64,000 nt of DNA, taken from the NCBI GenBank assembly GCA_016859345.1, contig CM029121.1, positions 9,079,911 to 9,143,910 on the forward strand. The letters run 5' to 3'. This document shows positions 12,176 to 25,049 of this stretch, piece by piece; positions within the stretch are counted from its first letter, which is position 1; every line of letters begins with the position of its first letter. The notes beneath the pieces were generated by a model, which had not been told where the DNA came from, did not search any database, and saw only the letters and a list, made by a program, of their open reading frames with translations. This DNA comes from Istiophorus platypterus. Its lineage: Eukaryota; Chordata; Actinopteri; Istiophoriformes; Istiophoridae. The position numbers and the translations under genes were made by a program.

Positions 12176-15100
12176 CCTTCATTGTCATAAAAGATAATAG
12201 TCAGTCTGTTAGCTGGTCCTGACACTCTGTCTGAAGTAAGGCGAAACAAATATGCTCACTGAATGCCATGTCCAGAAGAGATCCTTCACATTTTTTTGTG
12301 TGATCATGCTGTGGCCCATACAAAATAACACTTGGAAAAATTAGACTTATAGTAAATGGATTTAAACAACAATTTCCTTACCCTCACACGGCCATCTGAC
12401 AATGTAACAGTGTTTGGCTGCTTACCAAACTTTTTGTCCGGTTGGACGTCTGTAGGCAGCTCACTTTCCCAGTGGACAATAGTAAGCTGACTGAGTTACT
12501 ATTACACATCAATTCCACTCGCAATTATTTTCTCTCACAGTTAACATTTTCCAGACTTCAGACTTTCTGAGCTCATTATCTGTGACAGACATAATTCTTG
12601 GCTGTTTAACAGATCCCTGGTTTATTTTTGTAGTAAACAAATTGGGAAACATTTAGAAGTTGTTCCCTCTCTTCTTGATATTATTTCTTCCTTGGCAGAA
12701 CATTGGACCCAAGCATCTTCCTGTGGGATAAACTGGACTAACCACACACTTTTAAGGCTGATTAGGGAAAATCCTGGCTTTATAAACAATCATGACATTT
12801 CAACACCTCACATTTCCAGAATTGTTAATGATAGCTTTCAGTTACCTCTGATGGAGCAAATGAAGGTGCAGTACTTCCTAAGGCCAATGTTCCTTCCATT
12901 CTTGAAGCTTCATCATCTCAGCATCTACTTCATGTGTGGAACATCAAAGAAAATAGCAACATCGAAACTAATCAATTTCATTACATTTTAAAGCTAAGAA
13001 TACTGAGTCATCATGTTTTCCTATGTATAACCAAACATGGTAACAAGTTTCTTTAAGAGCACATATTTCTAAAATTAAATCATTTAGTCAGCATGTTAAA
13101 ATATATAATAATTGTCACCATCACACAGTCTGCTGCAGGAAAGGAAAAGACTGAACCATGAAGACTGAGCTCCTAATGATAAAAATCTTTAAAAAAATAA
13201 AAGAAATGAAGTCAAATACATCCAATTACTCTAATCCTTATCTTGCCAAACGATTATATGCAATCTGTTGTTCATTTGACATTCAAAAAATATAAATACA
13301 TATGATGTTTCAGCCTTTATATACTACTGCTGATGCATGTGGACACAACTAAAAATCCAAACAACAAAGTGCAAGTTGTTTAAACTTATAATTAGCATTT
13401 AGTCCTGCAGCTCTAATAGAAAACCATTCAAAAACTCACTGAAACTAAGTTTCCTTCTTGGAATAATGAACATTTTCCATCCATTATTTTTGCAGAACAC
13501 AGTTTTAGGTACAAAAACACATTTTTATGTCCATCTCCTCCTAATAAGCTCCTAATCATGTTGGGACCCTTTCTGATCCCTGCCTTTGCATGCACTTCCC
13601 TGATGAAGTCGCTTGGAAACCTTGATCATGCTAAATCTACTGTGTTGTGGTGGCAATCATCAGCCATTTCTAATGATAAGTAGGCAACCACAAACTCTTC
13701 TACTTTCAACCGTAACTTGTCCATCTGATCAAATATATACAAATCTTAGTATTTGTAAAGGATTTCTCTTCTGTAAATAAATTTTTATTAAGTAAGTATT
13801 ATTAGATAATCCGTTTGTTTTATTGTACCTTTTTTTGCCAGGTAAGCAATCCAGCAAGATAGATAACCTTATACAAAGCGTTGATAAAATTGAGGTTTGC
13901 CTGGGTTAACAGTTAATTCTGTAAGCTCTGAAAATGTTATAAAACGTGATTCTTTTTTTCGAACTCAAAGTACCTGATGACATTAAAACCATTAAAAAGC
14001 AACTATGCTAACTTTACTGTGAGCAAACAAAAACTCCTACCAGTAATGTTAACAAGAACAAAGCTAAAAGGCTAATATTAGCAACTTTAAAATTTCTTGC
14101 CCATATTAATTGCAGTATGCTCAGGGCATGTTAAGACTTGTTTCGATGTGTTGGCACTTTTCTTTAGAGGCCAGGCAAGTGCAAAAATTGATTAATCTGA
14201 TCCCTTAATCAAGTGTACCAGTGTTGAGAGGATCCAGATGTTCTTTCTCTTGTTAAATTACTGACGGAATGGGGTGGGCTGTGACTGATCTGAACTTTTT
14301 GCCTATTATTTTGTCTGTTTTACTATCTGATTCTCTGTGAGCATGGCCAACACCGGAAACATTTCATGTGACTGGACCCTGCGGCATAAAACTGCGGAGA
14401 ACGTTGACATAAATTTAAAGTGAGTTAGTTTAGATGAGTCCAATCTTGGACATGTACAAAACACAGAGAGTGATCCTGCTGTTCTAGGGCTGTTTCATGG
14501 AACTACTCTGGCTATTTCAGCCGTGGGAAGTGTACACGGGGGGGGATTTTCATTTATAATAGGGTTTCTTATCCTGATACTAGTGCACCTCTGAGGAATG
14601 AGGAAGACTTCAATTAGATAACTAATGATGAGCACATCTTGGCCCTTCTCCCATTCAAAAGACATCCTTGGGAATAGTGTCAGGATTCATATTAGACTCT
14701 ATGCATTTGTCTGCCTTGGGTTAATGCAGAGTCTGTTCATGATGTAGCTGAAGGGTCTTCTAATCTGCAGGCCGACTCCTCTCAGTGTTACCAGACTTTC
14801 TCAAAGACTCAGACATGACAAGCACATCCTTCTAGAGTTTTCCTGAAGAACCAGTATGCTAATACAAATGGAACATTTCTAAAATACTTAGGATGTATTA
14901 TTATGAAATGCATTGTAAAAACTGCAGTTTACCATAACATCTAGCTTTTGTGGGGATCCTCATTCTTTCAAACCCAAGACTCATAGAGGGCTATCTAGAA
15001 TATTCTAATGCACTTCTGGTTTTATTTGTCCAGCATTTTGGGGAGGTGTATGGGAAAAGTACATTTCTTACAATGTACATAAAGTAATACATCATGGTTT

Positions 15101-17144
15101 CTTGTTAGAAACCATGGGGTGTTGTATATTGTCAGCAGTTTTCAAATATGAAAGTTGACCACTTGTGAAAAAGCTTGTGAAAAAAACTAGTCTCCACTAA
15201 ACCAGACTGGGAGGTTATCAGAGACCCAATCTAATCCAATTCTCAGTCTCTCTCATGTCACTTCCTCTATACTGCATTAGTCAACACTTTGCATTTTTAC
15301 ATTTCCTGCATCGTTTCCTCTGGAACCAAGAAATTGTAATGAACAGCAGTTTTTCAATAAATAACTCATCACCAAAACAACAAAAGCATATCGACAAATT
15401 CCCAATACAGCCGACAAGGTGTGCAATGTCTACCAAGTACCACAACCAGTTCAACAGCCACACCACAAACAGCAAGTTCACATCACCATATGGTTATATC
15501 GGCATCAAGTTATAATCACATAGGAGCTTTAAAATCAATCCACTGTAACCCCATCATCTTAGCCACAGATTTGGATGTCAAAACACCGGGGTAACTAATT
15601 GCCTCAAATTGGTCTTGATATTGACGTCAGTTTATAACATGTCATCATAAAGCAAATAATTATGTCTGAATCAACAGAAATAGCACCTAGGTTAAAAAGA
15701 TTTTTTTTTTCATTAATAGCAACACTACCAACAGTATCCTATGAGCTAATTGTGTAAATATTATCACATGTTAAACATATTATCATTTTTTTCCTTAATA
15801 CTAATACTGCCAACAGTTTCCTCTTAGGTACCTGTGTAACATATTATCATGAAGGTGTAAATAATAGTCTACTAGGCAAGCTCTTGATCTATCAATTTCT
15901 CTTCATTCTAATCTACGTAGTCTACATTTGCTTAGTCACAGTCACAGTCAAAACTTAATTTATCTGTAGGGCTCTACTGAGGCACAGAAATCCTCTCTGA
16001 AGGGAAAAAATTATACAAAAAATTGGATATATAAGAATGTGCTTTCATATATGCAACTTGCCCACATTATTATGTTACAGCTTTGAATACTTGACATAAA
16101 AATATACCACTCTCCCTGATCAGCATACATTTTGTTTTACTCAGAGCTGTCAAAGCTGTCACTGGATGGGGGCAAACAGTAGGAAGAAGAAAAGAGAAAA
16201 TGAAAAAAATTGTGGAGGATTCTCTGCAAAGTGTTTGTTGAGAGGAGTGAAGGATGCAGTAAAAGATCTAAGACCTAGCAATGCACATTAAATTCTAACG
16301 TAGCTATATGTCTAATTAAGTTTTGTGAATTATTACCATATATCTTTTTATTTAACGATAACGTTAGTTTATGTTACCTGCCACATAAAAAAGATGGTTT
16401 GCTAGATTAACACTAGGTGTAAAACCAACAAAAAACTACAGAAAAATAACCCAATAACTCTCTGCATGCACATTCAAAGAACTGTAACGGCAGTTGCAAG
16501 TTTTAGGTAATTTGACACAGTTTTTGAATATATTTATAATAATTACCTGTGTCCAGGAACGCTTATAAAATAACTGCATGTCTACGTATCCAGTCCATAA
16601 AATGAAAAGTCAATGAGAAAAAATGGCTTCTTCCATTGTGTGTAGTGTGGTACTGCATAAACCATGAAAATAATGTATTCATTATAATTATATGTAAAGG
16701 TTATATGTAAAAATAGAAACTCTGACACTGTGCTGATGTTTAAGTTGCTGATGCATGACAATTACATTGACCTAAAATCATTTATTTAAACCATCATCAG
16801 TGTGCAATGGGCCCCTGAAGTGCTCAGAGACAGAGGCAGAGAAGGTTTGCCAGGACTGGCTACATCAGGCCAGTTACAAACTGTACCCCAGGAGTAGATG
16901 ATTTCTTTGGTTACTGTTAAATATTTAGTCCTGTTTGAAACTGGTCATTTGTTTATTTTATTTATTTTCAAATTTATTTTTGTTTGATTCATTAAATCAT
17001 TATCGTTTGATTCATTGAGCATATGTGTCTTTTTGTGATTACTGAATGTTCGTTGTTCGTTGTAGAAAAAAATTAAAGTTTAATAAAAACTAATCTATTT
17101 GTTTATTTGTCAGCTCTCACATTCCATTTAAGCCCATTGGGTAT
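12176..17144. other. Gene-free AT-rich stretch left of the repeat array
   Basis: No exon chain or protein motif is recognised. A stretch near 14,340-14,870 is less AT-rich than its surroundings and keeps a mostly open frame of about 50 codons, then stops recur; I do not recognise it. The remainder is AT-rich with scattered short A and T runs. Confidence 0.5.
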
Positions 17145-17240
17145 AATATAATATAATATAATATATTATAATATAATATAATATAATATAATATAATATA
17201 ATATAATATAATATAATATAATATAATATAATATAATGTA
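17145..17240. repeat. (TATAA)n pentanucleotide tract, left copy
   Basis: A run of TATAA units with few interruptions. It forms the left edge of a segment duplicated at 22,150, where a shorter version of the same tract lies at the breakpoint. Confidence 0.93.
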
Positions 17241-17861
17241 AAAATATAACCTGGAACAAAAGAAGTTAATTTTATCTAATAAGACACAAATCATTGCATT
17301 CATCATCCAAACATCCACAATGTAGGCAGGAAAAAGTGCTTATGACTTAGATGAAGATTAGAACAAATTTGTTTGACCACTCAACAAAGAAAAACAGGTA
17401 ATTCAAAAATACATTTTCTTGCTACTGTTTATTCTGGAAATTAACCTATAATTATAGCTGTTTAAGTAGCAGTATAAGCTGCTCATTAATGTAACAATAA
17501 AAGTCCATTTCATTACATTTAATTGTAATAGGAAGAAGAAGGGTGTGCCAGAATTCCGTGACATCATTATGATATGACATTCAAAGTTCTTGTCTTTATG
17601 ACACATAAAAGTCACCTTAGAATGTTCCCCTCAACATTCTGGAGAAACCACCTAGAGGACACACAGTGGATATGGGTGGACTGGAGATACATTTCAGAAT
17701 TTTGCCGTGTTACTTTGTGTTACAGTGTGATAGCAGGAGTTATATTTTCACCTTCATGCCTTGGAATAAGGAACCTAAACTGTATCTCTTCCAGAAGACT
17801 TCCTTTTTTTCCTGGTCTTACCAACCTCAAGTGAGTAATGACTTCTCCAGGCTGTCCACTT
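17241..17861. repeat. Segment D, left copy of a duplicated array flank
   Basis: About 620 bp that recur at about 22,227-22,846, offset about 4,987 bp, with only a few substitutions and small indels (for example near 17,364 and 17,421). The right end (from about 17,725) is a diverged array monomer beginning GTGTGATAGCAGG and including TTCACCTTCATGCCTTGGAA. Open frames on either strand are kept in both copies only because the copies are nearly identical. They show no protein family. Confidence 0.88.
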
Positions 17862-20800
17862 AATTGTTTACAAAGTGATTATTATGTACATTGTTCTCAA
17901 TATCAGGACACCTTCATGCCTTGGAAGAGGGCCCCTCTTGTGTATTTCTTTTTTCGAGGGACTTGTCCAAGCTGTCCTACAAGGTTTTCTGTAGATTGGC
18001 TCTTGCTGACTTGAGGGTGGTGTCATAAAGGTTTCCTGATATCTTTGCATTATTGTTTGCACGTTGATTGTTATGTACATTGTTTTCAATATCAAGAAAC
18101 CTTTATGCCTTGGAAGAAGGCCCCTCTTGTGTATTTCTTCCCAAGACTTCTCCAGGCTGTCCTCCACGGTGTCTGGAGATTGGCTCTTGCTCACTTGAGG
18201 GTGGTGTGAAATAATTTTCTCATTTTTCCTTCAATTATTTTTTTTTTATGCAGTGATCTATAAGTACATATTTGTCAATGTCAAGAGAGTTACATTCCTT
18301 GGAGGACAGCCCCCCATTTGTATTTCTTCCGAAGCACTTCTACAGTCTTCTCTCCTTCAAGCATCTTGTTTATTTCTTCCCACTACCTGCTCCAGGCTGT
18401 CCTGCAAGGTTTTCTGGAGTTTTATGCCTTGCTCACGTGAGTATGATGTAAAGGTAGGTTCCTGATGAAGTGCTCCTATTCTGTACTTCTTCGAAAGGAC
18501 TTCTGGTTTTTCCTCTTGACATCACCCTCAGGTGAGCAGTGACTTCTCCAGGCTATCCTACAAGGTGTCTGGAGATTGGCTCTTGCTCACTTGAGGGTGG
18601 TGTCAAAAAGGTTTCTTGATATCTTTTATTAATTGTTTACACAGTGATTCTTATGTACATTGTTGTTAATGTCAAGTCATATTCATGCCTTGGAAGAGGG
18701 CCCCTCTTGTGTATTTCTTCCCAAGACTTCTCCAGGCATTCCTCCAAGGTGTCTGGAGATTTGCTCCTGCACACTTGAGGATGCTGTGAAATCATTTTCT
18801 CAATTCTCCTTCAATTATTTTTTTTATGCAGTGATTGATATGTACATATTTCACAATTTCAAGAGAGCTACATTCCTTGGAGGACAGCCCCCCATTTGTA
18901 TTTCTTCCGAAGCACTTCTGCAGTCTTCTCTCCTTCAAGCATCTTGTTTATTTCTTCCCACTACCTGCTCCAGGCTTTCCTGCAAGGTTTTCTGGAGTTT
19001 TATGCCTTGCTCACGTGAGTATGATGTTAAGGTAGGTTCCTGATAAAGGGCTCCTATCCTGTACTTCTTCCCAAGGAATTCCGGTTTTTCCTCTTGGCTT
19101 CACCTTCCGGTGAGCAATGACTTCTCCACGCTGTCCTACAAGGTTTTCTGGAGATTGGCTCTTGCTCACTTGAGGGTGGTGTCAAAAAGGTTTCCTTATA
19201 TCTTTGCTTAATTGATTACACAGTGATTCTTATGTACATTGTTTTCAATATCAAGAAAACTTTATGCCTTGGAAGAGGGCCCCTCTTGTGTATTTCTTCC
19301 CAAGACTTCACCAGGCATTCCTCCAAGGTGTCTGGAGATTTGCTCCTGCACACTTGAGGATGCTGTGAAATCATTTTCTCATTTCTCCTTCAATCATTTT
19401 TTTTATGCAGTGATTGATATGTACATATTTCACAATTTCAAGAGAGCTACATTCCTTGGAGGACAGCCCCCTCTTTGTATTTCTTCCGAAGCACTTCTGC
19501 AGTCTTCTCTCCTTCAAGCATCTTGTTTATTTCTTCCCACTACCTGCTCCAGGCTGTCCTGCAAGGTTTTCTGGAGTTTAATGCCTTGCTCACGTGAGTA
19601 TGATGTTAAGGTAGGTTCCTGATAAAGGGCTCCTATTCTGTACTTCTTCCCAAGGATTTCCGATTTTTCCTCTTGGCATCACCCTCAGGTGAGCAGTGAC
19701 TTCTCCACGCTGTCCTACAAGGTTTTCTGGAGATTGGCTCTTGCTCACTTGAGGGTGGTGTCAAAAAGGTTTCCTTATATCTTTGCTTAATTGATTACAC
19801 AGTGATTCTTATGTACATTGTTTTCAATATCAAGAAACCTTTATGCCTTGGAAGAAGGCCCCTCTTGTGTATTTCTTCCCAAGACTTCTCCAGGCTGTCC
19901 TTCAAGGTGTCTGGAGATTTGCTCTGGCACACTTGAGGGTGGTGTCAAAAAGGTTTCTTGATATACTTTATTAATTGTTTACACAGTGATTCTTATGTAC
20001 ATTGTTGTTAATGTCAAGTCATGTTCATGCCTTGGAAGAGGGCCCCTCTTGTGTATTTCTTCCCAAGACTTCTCCAGGCTGTCCTCCAAGGTGTCTGGAG
20101 ATTTGCTCTTGCAAACTTGAAGATGCTGTGAAATCATTTTCTCAATTCTCCTTCAATCATTTTTTTTATGCAGTGATTGATATGTACATATTTCACAATT
20201 TCAAGAGAGCTACATTCCTTAGAGGACAGCCCCCCATTTGTATTTCTTCCGAAGCATTTCTACAGTCTTCTCTCCTTCAAGCATCTTGTTTATTTCTTCC
20301 CACTGCCTGCTCCAGGCTGTCCTGCAAGGTTTTCTGGAGTTTTATGCCTTGCTCACGTGAGTATGATGTTAAGGTAGGTTCCTGATAAAGGGCTCCTATT
20401 CTGTACTTCTTCCCAAGGACTTCTGGTTTTTCCTCTTGACATCACCCTCAGGTGAGCAATGACTTCTCCACGCTGTCCTACAAGGTTTTCTGGAGATTGG
20501 CTCTTGCTCACTTGAGGGGTGTGTCAAAAGGTTTCCTGATTTCCTTTCTTTATTGTTTGCACGTTGATTGTTATGTACATTGTTGTCAATATCAAGAAAC
20601 CTTTATGCCTTGGAAGAAGGCCCCTCTTGTGTATTTCTTCCCAAGACTTCTCCAGGCTGTCCTCCAAGGTGTCTGGAGATTGGCTCTTGCTCACTTGAGG
20701 GTGGTGTCAAAAAGGTTTCCTGATATCTTTGCTTAATTGTTTACACAGTGATTGTTATGTACATTGTTGTTAATGTCAAGTCATGTTCATGCCTTGGAAG

Positions 20801-22148
20801 AGGGCCCCTCCCTTGTATTTCTTCCCAATACTTCTCCAGGCTGTCCTCCAAGGTGTCTGGAGATTTGCTCTTGCAAACTTGAAGATGCTGTGAAATCATT
20901 TTCTCAATTCTCCTTTAATCATTTTTTTTATGCAGTGATTTATATGTACATATTTCACAATTTCAAGAGAGCTACATTCCTTGGAGGACAGCCCCCCATT
21001 TGTATTTCTTCCAAAGCACTTCTACAGTCTTTTCTCCTTCAAGCATCTTGTTTATTTCTTCCCACTGCTTGCTCCAGGCTGTCCTGCAAGGTTTTCTGGA
21101 GTTTTATGCCTTGCTCACGTGAGTATGATGTTAAGGTAGGTTCCTGATAAAGGGCTCCTATTCTGTACTTCTTCGAAAGGACTTCTGGTTTTTCCTCTTG
21201 ACATCACCCTCAGGTGAGCAATGACTTCTCCAGGCTGTCCTACAAGGTGTCTGGAGATTGGCTCTCGCTCACTTGAGCGGTGTGTCAAAAAGGTTTCCTG
21301 ATTTCCTTTCTTTATTGTTTGCACGTTGATTGTTATGTACATTGTTGTCAATATCAAGAAACCTTTATGCCTTGGAAGAAGGCCCCTCTTGTGTATTTCT
21401 TCCCAAGACTTCTCCAGGCTGTCCTCCAAGGTGTCTGGAGATTGGCTCTTGCTCACTTGAGAGTGGTGTCACAAAGGCTTCCTTATATCTTTTCTTAATT
21501 GCTTACACAGTGATTGTTATGTACATTGTTGTTAATGTCAAGTCATGTTCATGCCTTGGAAGAGGGCCCCTCCCTTGTATTTCTTCCCAAGACTTCTCCA
21601 GGCATTCCTCCAAGTTGTCTGGAGATTGGCTCCTGCACACTTGAGGATGCTGTGAAATCATTTTCTCAATTCTCCTTCAATTATTTTTTTATGCAGTGAT
21701 TGATATGTACATATTTCACAATTTGAAGAGAGCTACATTCCTTGGAGGACAGCCCCCCATTTGTATTTCTTCCGAAGCACTTCTACAGTCTTCTCTCCTT
21801 CAAGCATCTTGTTTATTTCTTCCCACTACCTGCTCCAAGCTGTCCTGCAAGGTTTTCTGGAGTTTTATGCCTTGCTCACGTGAGTATGATGTTAAGGTAG
21901 GTTCCTGTTGAAGTGCTCCTATTCTGTACTTCTTCCCAAGGATTTCCGGTTTTTCCTCTTGACATCACCCTCAGGTGAGCAGTGACTTCTCCAGGCTGTC
22001 CTACAAGGTGTCTGGAGATTGGCTCTCGCTCACTTGAGGGTGGTGTCAAAAAGGTTTCCTGATATCCTTTCTTTATTGTTTGTGCGGTGATTTTTATGTA
22101 CATTGTTGTCAATATCAAGAAACCTTTATGCCTTGGAAGAGGGCCCCT

Positions 22149-22846
22149 AACATATAATATTATAAAATTAATATAATATAATATAATATAATATAATATA
22201 ATATAATATAATATAATATAATATACTATTATATAACCTGGACCAAAAGAAGTTAATTTTATCTAATAAGACACAAATCATTGCATTCATCATCCAAACA
22301 TCCACAATGTAGGCAGGAAAAAGTGCTTATGACTTAGATGAAGATTAAAACAAATTTTTTTGACCACTCAACAAAGAAAAACAGGTAATTCAAAAATACA
22401 TTTGTTGCTACTGTTTATTCTGGAAATTAACCTATAATTATAGCTGTTTAAGTAGCAGTATAAGCTGCTCATTAATGTAACAATAAAAGTCCATTTCATT
22501 ACATTTAATTGTAATAGGAAGAAGAAGGGTGTGCCAGAATTCCGTGACATCATTATGATATGACATTCAAAGTTCTTGTCTTTATGACACATAAAAGTCA
22601 CCTTAGAATGTTCCCCTCAACATTCTGGAGAAACCACCTAGAGGACACACAGTGGATATGGGTGGACTGGAGATACATTTCAGAATTTTGCCGTGTTACT
22701 TTGTGTTACAGTGTGATAGCAGGAGTTATATTTTCACCTTCATGCCTTGGAATAAGGAACCTAAACTGTATCTCTTCCAGAAGACTTCCTTTTTTTCCTG
22801 GTCTTACCAACCTCAAGTGAGCAGTGACATCTCCAGGCTGTCCACC
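22149..22846. repeat. Segment D, right copy, inside the array
   Basis: A B monomer is cut off after GAAGAGGGCCCCT at 22,148 and the sequence switches to TATAA repeats (about 22,150-22,225). A near-identical copy of 17,241-17,861 follows. Array monomers resume at about 22,847. This places former left-flank DNA within the array and implies a duplication of about 5 kb with one breakpoint in the TATAA tract, or an assembly error of the same size. Confidence 0.88.
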
Positions 22847-25049
22847 AATGTTTTCTGTCTTGCTTACTTGAGACTGAGTTTCCTGATATCCTTTCTTAAT
22901 TGTTTACACAGTGATTGTTATGTACATTGTTGTCAATATCAAGAAACCTTTATGCCTTGGAAGAAGGCCCCTCTTGTGTATTTCTTCCCAAGACTTCTCC
23001 AGGCTGTCCTCCAAGGTGTCTGGAGATTGGCTCTTGCTCACTTGAGGGTGGTGTCAAAAAGGTTTCCTGATATCTTTGCTTAATTGTTTACACAGTGATT
23101 GTTATGTACATTGTTGTTAATGTCAAGTCATGTTCATGCCTTGGAAGAGGGCCCCTCTTGTGTATTTCTTCCCAAGACTTCTCCAGGCATTCCTCCAAGG
23201 TGTCTGGAGATTTGCTCCTGCACACTTGAGGATGCTGCGAAATCATTTTCTCATTTTTCCTTCAATCATTTTTTTTATGCAGTGATTGATATGTACATAT
23301 TTCACAATTTCAAGAGAGCTACATTCCTTGGAGGACAGCCCCCCATTTGTATTTCTTCCAAAGCACTTCTGCAGTCTTCTCTCCTTCAAGCATCTTGTTT
23401 ATTTCTTCCCACTACCTGCTCCAGGCTGTCCTGCAAGGTTTTCTGGAGTTTTATGCCTTGCTCACGTGAGTATGATGTTAAGGTAGGTTCCTGATAAAGG
23501 GCTCCTATTCTGTACTTCTTCCCAAGAATTTCTGGTTTTTCCTCTTGGCATCACCCTCAGGTGAGCAGTGACTTCTCCACGCTGTCCTACAAGGTTTTCT
23601 GGAGATTTGCTCTTGCTCACTTGAGGGTGGTGTCAAAAAGGTTTCCTTATATCTTTGCTTAATTGATTACACAGTGATTCTTATGTACATTGTTTTCAAT
23701 ATCAAGAAACCTTTATGCCTTGGAAGAAGGCCCCTCTTGTGTATTTCTTCCCAAGACTTCTCCAGGCTGTCCTCCAAGGTGTCTGGAGATTGGCTCTTGC
23801 TCACTTGAGGGTGGTGTCAAAAAGGTTTCCTGATATCTTTGCTTAATTGTTTACACAGTGATTGTTATGTACATTGTTGTTAATGTCAAGTCATGTTCAT
23901 GCCTTGGAAGAGGGCCCCTCCCTTGTATTTCTTCCCAAGACTTCTCCAGGCATTCCTCCAAGGTGTCTGGAGATTTGCTCCTGCACAATTGAGGATGCTG
24001 CGAAATCATTTTCTCATTTGTCCTTCAATCATTTTTTTATGCAGCGATTGATATGTACATATTTCACAATGTCAAGAGAGCTACATTCCTTGGAGGACAG
24101 CCCTCCATTTGTATTTCTTCCAAAGCACTTCTGCAGTCTTCTCCTTCAAGCATCTTGTTTATTTCTTCCCACTACCTGCTCCAGGCTGTCCTGCAAGGTT
24201 TTCTGGAGTTTTATGCCTTGCTCACGTGAGTATGATGTTAAGGTAGGTTCCTGATAAAGGGCTCCTATTCTGTACTTCTTCCCAAGAATTTCTGGTTTTT
24301 CCTCTTGGCATCACTCTCAGGTTGAGCAATGACTTCTCCACGCTGTCCTACAAGGTTTTCTGGAGATTTGCTCTTGCTCACTAGAGGGTGGTGTCAAAAA
24401 GGTTTCCTGATATCTTTTATTAATTGTTTACACAGTGATTCTTATGTACATTGTTGTCAATATCAAGAAACCTTCATGCCTTGGAAGAAGGCCCTCTTGT
24501 GTATTTCTTCCCAAGACTTCTCCAGGCTGTCCTCCAAGGTGTCTGGAGATTGGCTCTTGCACACTTGAGGGTGGTGTCAAAAGGTTTTCTCATATCTTTC
24601 CTTAACCATTTCTTTTACACAGTGATTGTTATGTACATTGTTGTCAATATCAAGAAACCTTTATGCCTTGGAAGAAGGCCCCTCTTGTGTATTTCTTCCC
24701 AAGACTTCTCCAGGCTGTCCTCCAAGGTGTCTGGAGATTGGCTCTTGCTCACTTGAGGGTGGTGTCAAAAAGGTTTCCTGATATCTTTGCTTAATTGTTT
24801 ACACAGTGATTGTTATGTACATTGTTGTTAATGTCAAGTCATGTTCATGCCTTGGAAGAGGGCCCCTCCCTTGTATTTCTTCCCAAGACTTCTCCAGGCA
24901 TTCCTCCAAGGTGTCTGGAGTTTTATGCCTGACTTCTCCACGCTGTCCTACAAGGTTTTCTGGAGATTTGCTCTTGCTCACTTGAGGGTGGTGTCAAAAA
25001 GGTTTTCTCATTTGTCCTTCAATCATTTTTTTATGCAATGATTGTTATG

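Noticed and set aside
14420..14600. Short open frame of unusual composition, thought at first to be a viral or transposon remnant
   Set aside because: No motif of any family is recognised, and stops recur soon after. Left as unexplained sequence.
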